A stretch of 8,932 bases of DNA, taken from the NCBI GenBank assembly GCA_021798375.1, contig JAJZHU010000079.1, positions 1 through 8,932 of the forward strand, in the 5' to 3' direction. Shown piece after piece: positions 1-5,215 of the stretch. Position numbers and translations under genes: made by a program. Within the stretch, counting starts at the first letter, position 1. Each line of letters begins with the position of its first letter. This DNA is from Pseudomonadota bacterium (GTDB lineage: Bacteria; Pseudomonadota; Alphaproteobacteria; Acetobacterales; Acetobacteraceae). Below the pieces are notes generated by a model. That model had not been told where the DNA came from. It saw only the letters and a program-made list of their open reading frames with translations, and made no database searches.

Positions 1-28
1 ACCCCACATACAACATACTCACCATTCC

Positions 29-34
29 AGGAGA
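29..34 (+). promoter_or_regulatory. Ribosome binding site of glnK
   Basis: AGGAGA lies about ten bases before the ATG at 44 and is the strongest Shine-Dalgarno match on the plus strand of this window. It supports that ATG as the start of the PII gene. The promoter of glnK must lie left of the window, because only 43 bases are visible upstream. Confidence 0.75.
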
Positions 35-43
35 CAACCCGCC

Positions 44-382
44 ATGAAAATGATCATCGCCATCATCAAACCCTTCAAGCTCGACGGCGTGCGCGAAGCC
101 CTGACCCCGCTGGGAATCCAAGGTCTTACCGTCACCGAAGTCAAAGGTTTCGGCCGCCAAAAAGGCCAGACCGAGATCTATCGCGGCGCCGAATACAACG
201 TCAGCTTCCTGCCCAAGGTGAAACTCGAAGTCGCCGTGGCCGACAGCCTGGTCGCTGCAACCATCGAAGCCATCATCAAAGCCGCTCACACCGGCAAAAT
301 CGGCGACGGCAAGATTTTCGTGATCGATCTTGAAAAAAGCGTCCGCATCCGTACCGGCGAAACCGACGAAGCGGCGCTGTGA
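44..382 (+). CDS. glnK: Nitrogen regulatory protein P-II (GlnK/GlnZ type)
   Basis: This is a trimeric cytosolic nitrogen/carbon/energy sensor that binds ATP/ADP and 2-oxoglutarate and controls targets such as the ammonium channel AmtB, glutamine synthetase adenylylation and NtrB. At 112 residues it is the full family length. The T-loop carries YRGAEY (46-51), with Tyr51 as the conserved uridylylation site. The second PII signature, TGKIGDGKIFV, is at 83-93, and the C-terminus has the usual RIRTGET (101-107). Gln39 and Lys58, used for ATP/2-oxoglutarate binding in the family, are present. Residues such as QTEIYRGAEY and SFLPKVK resemble alphaproteobacterial GlnK/GlnZ more than GlnB; this paralogue assignment is from memory and less certain than the family. 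No amtB follows: the next gene on this strand is ftsK, so it is either monocistronic or ends an operon that starts outside the window. Confidence 0.95.
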   Translation: MKMIIAIIKPFKLDGVREALTPLGIQGLTVTEVKGFGRQKGQTEIYRGAEYNVSFLPKVKLEVAVADSLVAATIEAIIKAAHTGKIGDGKIFVIDLEKSVRIRTGETDEAAL

Positions 383-396
383 AGACGATGCTCTAA

Positions 397-501
397 CGGG
401 CGGCGACGGCCGAGGAGATCATCATCGCCAAGGCCGGTCGCAATGCGACAATTGATTGCCCAGTCGCAATGCGACAATCTTACTCTGCGGAGCATCAATG
501 A
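397..501 (+). pseudogene. Possible remnant of a Phd/YefM-family antitoxin gene
   Basis: This reading frame lies between the in-frame stops TAA (394) and TGA (499) and has no start codon. Its first 15 codons read RAATAEEIIIAKAGR. That closely resembles the stretch 'RAxxGEEIIIAKAGKPxARL' typical of Phd/YefM (type II) antitoxins. After the glycine/arginine the likeness ends abruptly, exactly where the first of two dyad repeats begins (437). Only the 397-441 part is antitoxin-like; the rest is just open frame. No partner toxin is seen. The similarity is short and remembered, not computed, so chance resemblance is possible. Confidence 0.35.
437..478. repeat. Two direct copies of a 16-base element containing a perfect dyad
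   Basis: GTCGCAATGCGACAAT occurs at 437-452 and again, identically, at 463-478, a 26-base period. Within each copy GTCGCA-A-TGCGAC is a perfect 6+1+6 palindrome. The single-base centre cannot form an RNA hairpin loop, so a protein-binding site (tandem operators of a dimeric regulator) is more likely than a terminator. A second possibility is a small repeat left by a mobile or toxin-antitoxin element. I saw no third copy in the window. The elements lie about 170-210 bases before the ftsK start and 55 bases after the glnK stop. Confidence 0.6.
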
Positions 502-645
502 GATGATCGCGCGCTATGCCGTGCCACCTTGCAAAATATAGCCAAATCAATCCATTATATCGTTTTTTCAGTCTTCTGCATGAAGCAGTTGCGAAGACCA
601 CGGCGGAACCGCTAGACTCCATCCCTGCCACAGTCTGAGTATGCC
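502..645 (+). promoter_or_regulatory. AT-rich leader region upstream of ftsK
   Basis: This stretch is visibly richer in A/T than its surroundings, above all 529-571 (TTGCAA at 529, TATATC at 556, then a run of six T). This is where I would expect the ftsK promoter. The best -35/-10-like hexamers are separated by 21 bases, too far for a standard sigma-70 promoter, so no precise promoter is claimed. A small inverted repeat, CTGC-ATGAA-GCAG, sits at 576-588. No coding frame on either strand looks real, and no clear Shine-Dalgarno precedes the ATG at 646. Confidence 0.3.
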
Positions 646-3114
646 ATGCCCCCCATCAACCCAAGTCCGGCTTCGGGCGGATTTGCCTCACCGCAGATCG
701 TCACGATGTTCCGCCGCTTTCTGGCGGGAATCTGCGGCTTTGCGTTGATGGTCGCGGGCCTCGCGCTGATCGCGGCAATGCTGACCTATCACGCCGACGA
801 TCCTTCGCTCGATACCGCCTCGCTGCTGCCGGTGCGCAATTGGATGGGCGTTTGGGGCGCCGACAGCGCCGATATTCTGCTGCAATCCTTTGGGCTGGCG
901 GCTGGTCTCACCCCGGCCTGCCTGCTGGCGTGGGGCTGGCGGCTGATTTCGCAACAAGGCATCGTCGGGCCGATGATCCGCTTCACCGCCTGGCTCGCCG
1001 CGATGCCGGTACTGGCCGCCGTGCTGCGCGCGCTGCCCTCCGCCGCCAACGGCGTTCATCCCTGGCCGGTCATGCCTGGCCTGGGCGGCATGGCCGGCAC
1101 CAGGATTGCCGGTTTCATACTCACGCTTGGCGGTGATTTGGGCGGTTGGGTGGGGCAACTCATCCTCGTCGCCCTGTTGGGATTGCTCGCCTTCCTGTTG
1201 GTGCTGATGGCGTTGGGATTATCCGCCGGCGAATGGCTGGCAGCCGGCAAATCCGCCGCCGGCGCCGCCCGCATGGCCGGCGGCGCCACCCAGGACGCCG
1301 CCCAATTCGTGCGCCGCTGGCACCGGAATTTTACCCCCCCGCCGGGCTATGACCCGGAAGATTATGTGCCGGATTATAATGCGCAGGACTATCCACCCGC
1401 CCCCGCACCTTCCCGCGGCCAAGGCGCCGCCGCCGCAGCCATCTCGCCCGCCACGGCGTTCGAGACTCGCTATCAACCGGTCATCCCGCCACCGCCAACG
1501 TCGCAATCAACCGCGATCACCGCCCACCCGCACGTCACCCAAGCCGCGCGCCGCCCGCCCGTGGCTTATCAGGAAACCCTGCCGCTGGATGGTCCGGACT
1601 GGCTGTTGCCCGCCATCAGTCTGCTGAAACCCGCCCCGCTGCGCGCCAATGATGGCCCCAGCACCGAAAGCCTGGAGGGCACCGCCCGCCTGCTTGAAGG
1701 CGTGTTGGGCGATTATGGCGTGCAGGGCAAAATCCGCGAGATCCGCCCCGGCCCGGTGGTGACATTGTATGAATTGGAACCCGCCCCCGGCATTCGCAGT
1801 TCCCGCGTGATTGGGCTGGCCGACGACATCGCCCGTTCGCTGTCGGTCATGGCCGTGCGCATCGCCACCGTGCCGGGGCGCAATGTGATCGGCATCGAGG
1901 TGCCGAACAGCAAACGCGAAACCGTGTATTTGTCCGAGCTTCTGCTGTCCGAGGAATGGAATCGCCCCAGTGCCGGCAAATTACCGCTGGCACTCGGCAA
2001 GGACATCGGCGGCGAGGCGGTGATCGTCGATCTGGCGCGGATGCCGCATTTGCTGATCGCGGGCACCACCGGATCGGGCAAATCGGTCGGCATCAACGCG
2101 ATGATCCTCAGCCTGCTCTACCGGCAGCCGCCCGATCTGTGCAAGCTGATCATGATCGACCCGAAAATGCTCGAACTTTCGATCTATGAAGGCATTCCGC
2201 ATTTGCTCACCCCGGTCGTCACCGAACCCGGCAAGGCGGTCACGGCGCTGAAATGGGCGGTGCGCGAGATGGACCGGCGCTATCGTTCCATGAGCCAACT
2301 CGGCGTGCGCAACGTCGAGGGCTACAACGAACGTGTGGCCGAGGCCCACGCCCGCGGCGAGGTGGTCTCGCGGCGCGTGCAAACCGGCTTCGACGAGGAA
2401 ACCGGCCGCCCAATGTTCGAGGAACAGCCGCTCGCCCTGGAACGTCTGCCCTTCATCGTCATCTTTATCGATGAAATGGCCGACCTGATGATGCTGGCGG
2501 GCAAGGAAATCGAAGCCGCCGTGCAGCGTCTGGCGCAAAAGGCCCGCGCCGCCGGGCTGCATGTGATCATGGCCACCCAGCGCCCTTCGGTGGATGTGAT
2601 CACCGGCACCATCAAAGCCAACTTCCCCACCCGGATCAGCTATCAGGTCATCAGTAAATTCGATAGCCGCACCATCCTGAACGAACAGGGCGCCGAACAA
2701 TTGCTGGGCCAGGGCGATCTGTTGCACATGGCCGGCGGCGGCCGCGTGACCCGCGCCCACGGACCATTCGTGTCCGACCGCGAGGTGGAAGACGTGGCCA
2801 ATTATCTGCGCAGCCAAGGCCAGCCCGACTACGACGAAACCGTCACCGAAGCCCCGCCCGAGGACAATGCCGGCCCGGCAATGTCAGGCATCGCGGGGGC
2901 TTCCGACAATGAAAAAACCTTGTTCGATCAGGCTATTGCCGTGGTGGCGCGGGAGGGCAAAGCCTCGACCAGCTTCATCCAGCGCCATCTGAATTTGGGT
3001 TACAACCGCGCCGCCAAGCTGATCGAACAGATGGAACGCGAGGGGATCGTGGGGCCGGCCAACCATGTGGGCAAACGCGAGGTGCTGGTGCGGCGCACGC
3101 ACGACGACGACTGA
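646..3114 (+). CDS. ftsK: DNA translocase FtsK
   Basis: FtsK is a membrane-anchored hexameric ATPase at the division septum that pumps DNA toward dif and activates XerCD recombination to resolve chromosome dimers. The 822 residues show the full architecture. Hydrophobic membrane segments lie at about 25-47, 76-98, 112-130 and 152-192. A Pro/Ala-rich linker covers roughly 230-310. The alpha/beta RecA-like motor begins near 330, with Walker A GTTGSGKS (473-480), Walker B hydrophobics ending in D609-E610, and the MATQRP motif at 642-647. A C-terminal winged-helix gamma domain (about 752-816) contains NLGYNRAAKLIEQME, the part that reads KOPS and contacts XerD. The length is normal for alphaproteobacteria, whose linker is far shorter than E. 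coli's. The start is uncertain: neither the ATG at 646 nor the one at 706 (Met21, directly before FRRFLAG) has a clear ribosome binding site. Its stop faces the peroxiredoxin stop 15 bases away. Confidence 0.96.
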   Translation: MPPINPSPASGGFASPQIVTMFRRFLAGICGFALMVAGLALIAAMLTYHADDPSLDTASLLPVRNWMGVWGADSADILLQSFGLAAGLTPACLLAWGWRLISQQGIVGPMIRFTAWLAAMPVLAAVLRALPSAANGVHPWPVMPGLGGMAGTRIAGFILTLGGDLGGWVGQLILVALLGLLAFLLVLMALGLSAGEWLAAGKSAAGAARMAGGATQDAAQFVRRWHRNFTPPPGYDPEDYVPDYNAQDYPPAPAPSRGQGAAAAAISPATAFETRYQPVIPPPPTSQSTAITAHPHVTQAARRPPVAYQETLPLDGPDWLLPAISLLKPAPLRANDGPSTESLEGTARLLEGVLGDYGVQGKIREIRPGPVVTLYELEPAPGIRSSRVIGLADDIARSLSVMAVRIATVPGRNVIGIEVPNSKRETVYLSELLLSEEWNRPSAGKLPLALGKDIGGEAVIVDLARMPHLLIAGTTGSGKSVGINAMILSLLYRQPPDLCKLIMIDPKMLELSIYEGIPHLLTPVVTEPGKAVTALKWAVREMDRRYRSMSQLGVRNVEGYNERVAEAHARGEVVSRRVQTGFDEETGRPMFEEQPLALERLPFIVIFIDEMADLMMLAGKEIEAAVQRLAQKARAAGLHVIMATQRPSVDVITGTIKANFPTRISYQVISKFDSRTILNEQGAEQLLGQGDLLHMAGGGRVTRAHGPFVSDREVEDVANYLRSQGQPDYDETVTEAPPEDNAGPAMSGIAGASDNEKTLFDQAIAVVAREGKASTSFIQRHLNLGYNRAAKLIEQMEREGIVGPANHVGKREVLVRRTHDDD

Positions 3115-3129
3115 AAGATGGGGGCTTCC

Positions 3130-3618
3130 CTACTTCCCCACCTGCTCCAGCATCGACTCGGCGCGGCTGACATCAAAGCCGCCCGGCGGCTCCACCGCCA
3201 AATAAGTCAATTTGCCGTTTTGCGCGATCAACGCATAGCGTTGGCTGCGCACACCCATGCCGCGCGCGGTCAGATCCAGTTCCAACCCCATTGCATGGGT
3301 GAATTGCGCCGAACCATCGGCCAGCAAGGTCACCTTGCCATTCAATTTCTGTTCGGCCGCCCACGCGCTCATTACAAAGGCGTCGTTCACCGCCACACAA
3401 CAAATCAAATCCACCCCTTTGGCGGCAAAAGCCTCGGCATTTTGCACATAACCGGGCAGATGCTTGGCGCTGCAAGTGGGGGTGAAAGCGCCTGGAACGC
3501 CAAACAAAACCACCGTGCGATCGCGGAACAAATCCTCGGTCTGGACCTCGTGCGCCCCGTCTTGATCGACCGCCATCAATTTCATCCGCGGAAGCGTATC
3601 GCCAACCTTGATCGACAT
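3130..3618 (-). CDS. Peroxiredoxin of the Prx5 (PMP20/AhpE-like, redoxin) family
   Basis: This is a cytosolic thiol peroxidase that reduces hydrogen peroxide and alkyl hydroperoxides, probably recharged by glutathione/glutaredoxin or thioredoxin as in other Prx5 proteins. It has 162 residues, the usual size. The active-site motif PGAFTPTCS is at 42-50, with Cys49 as the peroxidatic cysteine and Thr46 in the usual position. Arg127 (SQRYAL) fits the conserved active-site arginine. Two further cysteines, Cys73-Cys74 (DLICCVAVND), are adjacent; whether either resolves the sulfenic acid cannot be judged from sequence alone. The start is ATG 3616-3618, preceded by a modest GCAGG seven bases upstream. 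The gene is convergent with ftsK and divergent from the YqgE gene, so it is probably its own transcription unit starting in the 111-base control region to its right. Confidence 0.93.
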   Translation of the reverse strand: MSIKVGDTLPRMKLMAVDQDGAHEVQTEDLFRDRTVVLFGVPGAFTPTCSAKHLPGYVQNAEAFAAKGVDLICCVAVNDAFVMSAWAAEQKLNGKVTLLADGSAQFTHAMGLELDLTARGMGVRSQRYALIAQNGKLTYLAVEPPGGFDVSRAESMLEQVGK

Positions 3619-3729
3619 CGTTCGACCTGCCTTTCTGGGATCTGATCTTTAACGTCGCGTGACGCCTAAAGCTAATTTACATTATTGTCACGCTTGTGTC
3701 GCAGACAATTTGCGCCGTAAATAGCAGCT
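3619..3729. promoter_or_regulatory. Divergent control region between the peroxiredoxin and YqgE genes
   Basis: These 111 bases must hold the promoters for both outward-facing genes. An interrupted dyad, ATTGTC (3684-3689) and GACAAT (3704-3709), is separated by 14 bases. A second small one, CGTC-GCGT-GACG, is at 3653-3664. On the plus strand TTGTGT (3694-3699) and GTAAAT (3717-3722) are exactly 17 bases apart, a poor but correctly spaced sigma-70-like pair ending seven bases before the yqgE ATG. No base-specific regulator motif (for example OxyR) is recognised with confidence. Confidence 0.4.
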
Positions 3730-4380
3730 ATGAAATATGGATCCAACATTCACCGCGCCAACCCGAACAATGCCTCCGATGGATTGGCACCGAACGGCGG
3801 CGGCGAACTTGGCGGCGACGGCGCCGACCAGGTTTTGGCCGGACAATTCCTGGTGGCCATGCCCGGCACAACCGGCCCCGATTTCGAGCAAAGCGTGATC
3901 CTGGTCTGTGCCCACACGACCGAAGGGGCGATGGGGCTGGTGATCAATCACCCGCTGGCCGAACCTGATTTCGGGGCCTTGCTGCGTCAATTGAATGTCG
4001 AGCCACAACCGCCGGTCCGGGCGTTGCGCCTGATGTCGGGCGGGCCGGTGGATCACGATCGCGGCTTTGTGCTGCACAGCAAGGATTGGGTTGGCGAGGG
4101 ATCGGTCCACGTCGATCAATCCTTGGCCCTCACCGCCAGCCTGGATATCTTGCAGGCGGTTGCACACGGCAATGGCCCCTCGGAAGCCGTGCTGGCCTTG
4201 GGCTATGCCGGTTGGGGTCCGGGCCAACTCGACCAGGAATTGCAGAATAATTGTTGGCTGATTGTCCCCGCCTCGAAAGATATTTTATTCGATACCGCCG
4301 ATCACACCAAATGGCGGCGCGCATTGGCGGCGCTGAAGGTCGATCCGGCTTTGCTATCGGCCCATGGCGGAAACGCCTGA
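3730..4380 (+). CDS. YqgE/AlgH family protein (UPF0301, DUF179)
   Basis: This is a member of the small conserved YqgE/AlgH family, whose biochemical role is not established (AlgH was linked genetically to alginate regulation in Pseudomonas). The 216 residues contain the family core: LAGQFLVAMPG (36-46), FEQSVILVCAH (52-62), EGAMGLVINHPL (65-76), SGGPVDHDRGFVLH (103-116) and LGYAGWGPGQLDQEL (157-171). The first 35 residues are a Gly/Asn-rich extension absent from short family members. There is no alternative ATG before Met44, inside the core, so the extension appears real or the start is a non-ATG codon. There is no signal peptide or membrane segment, so it is probably cytosolic. No clear Shine-Dalgarno is present. 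ygfZ follows after 46 bases on the same strand and may be co-transcribed. Confidence 0.93.
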   Translation: MKYGSNIHRANPNNASDGLAPNGGGELGGDGADQVLAGQFLVAMPGTTGPDFEQSVILVCAHTTEGAMGLVINHPLAEPDFGALLRQLNVEPQPPVRALRLMSGGPVDHDRGFVLHSKDWVGEGSVHVDQSLALTASLDILQAVAHGNGPSEAVLALGYAGWGPGQLDQELQNNCWLIVPASKDILFDTADHTKWRRALAALKVDPALLSAHGGNA

Positions 4381-4426
4381 CCGCTGCGCTCTTGCACACT
4401 CCCGCAAGCCCCCCCAAATTGGCTGA

Positions 4427-5215
4427 ATGATCCAGATCAACGCCAGACCAAAACGTGCCGTCATCGCCCTTGCGGGGCAAGATCGCGTGGGATTCCTGCA
4501 AGGCCTGAGCTCCAACGACGTGACCCAGGCCAAGCCCGGACAGGCGGTCTGGAGCGCCCTGCTCTCTCCGCAGGGCCGCTGGCTGGCCGATTTCTTCATC
4601 TTCAGCGACGGCGAGCGTCTGCTGATCGATTGCGAGCGCGACCAGGCCGAAATGATCATGCAACGGCTCGGCCGTTTCAAACTGCGCGCCAAAATCAGCC
4701 TGGCCCCAACCGATCTGCACGTAGGAGTCGCCTGGAATGGCCAACCGGAAGGCGATTTTGTCGCCCCCGATCCGCGTCTGCCCGAAGCCGGATTCCGCAT
4801 CATCTCGGCCTCGCCGATCATCGGCAACGCCAGCGACGACGCCTATGACCGCCACCGCATCACCCTGGGCCTGCCCGACGGCACGCGCGATCTGGAGGCG
4901 GACCGGACCTTGCTGCTGGAAGCCGGCTTCAACGAATTGCACGGCGTAAGCTGGAGCAAAGGCTGCTACATGGGCCAGGAACTGACCGCCCGCACCCGCT
5001 ATCGCGGGTTGGTGAAACAACGGCTGCTGCCGGTGGAAGCCGACAGCGACCTCGCTCCTGGGCCGATTTTCGCGGGCGACGTCCAAGCCGGCGAGGTGCG
5101 ATCCGTCGTGGGCAAACTGGGATTGGCATTGATCCGCCTCGACCGGCTGGCAGATCCGCTCTCAGCCAACGGGCAGAAGCTGCGGGTCAGCAAGCCGGAT
5201 TGGGTGGAACTGTAA
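4427..5215 (+). CDS. ygfZ: Folate-binding protein YgfZ (GcvT-like)
   Basis: YgfZ is a tetrahydrofolate-binding relative of the glycine-cleavage T protein. It supports the maintenance of certain Fe-S enzymes, including the tRNA methylthiolase MiaB. The decisive evidence is the YgfZ signature KGCYMGQE at 178-185, with the conserved Cys180, followed by TARTRYRG. N-terminal GcvT-like features are visible too: GQDRVGFLQGLSSNDV (18-33) and LSPQGRWLADFFIF (46-59). The 262 residues are somewhat short compared with the roughly 325 of E. coli YgfZ but usual for alphaproteobacteria. The C-terminal beta-barrel is represented by RSVVGKLGLALIRLDRL. The ATG at 4427 directly precedes the conserved beginning, but no obvious Shine-Dalgarno is present; the upstream gap has a C-run and a weak CTTGC/GCAAG inverted repeat (4391-4408). 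The last 29 bases overlap the end of the convergent Hint-domain gene. Confidence 0.94.
   Translation: MIQINARPKRAVIALAGQDRVGFLQGLSSNDVTQAKPGQAVWSALLSPQGRWLADFFIFSDGERLLIDCERDQAEMIMQRLGRFKLRAKISLAPTDLHVGVAWNGQPEGDFVAPDPRLPEAGFRIISASPIIGNASDDAYDRHRITLGLPDGTRDLEADRTLLLEAGFNELHGVSWSKGCYMGQELTARTRYRGLVKQRLLPVEADSDLAPGPIFAGDVQAGEVRSVVGKLGLALIRLDRLADPLSANGQKLRVSKPDWVEL

Noticed and set aside
437..478. Start of a CRISPR array
   Set aside because: There are only two copies of a 16-base unit with a 10-base spacer, too short for repeats and spacers, and no cas gene is present.
1981..2817. A 278-codon open frame on the minus strand
   Set aside because: It mirrors the conserved motor domain of ftsK; long antisense frames are expected in GC-rich coding DNA.
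3112..3132. Bidirectional terminator between ftsK and the peroxiredoxin gene
   Set aside because: Only 15 bases separate the stops and no stem followed by a T-run is seen on either strand.
3118..3645. A 175-codon plus-strand frame opposite the peroxiredoxin
   Set aside because: The minus-strand frame encodes an unmistakable Prx5 protein; the plus frame is its shadow.
4130..5086. A 318-codon open frame on the minus strand
   Set aside because: It is antisense across the YqgE and YgfZ genes, both of which have clear family motifs; the product resembles nothing known.
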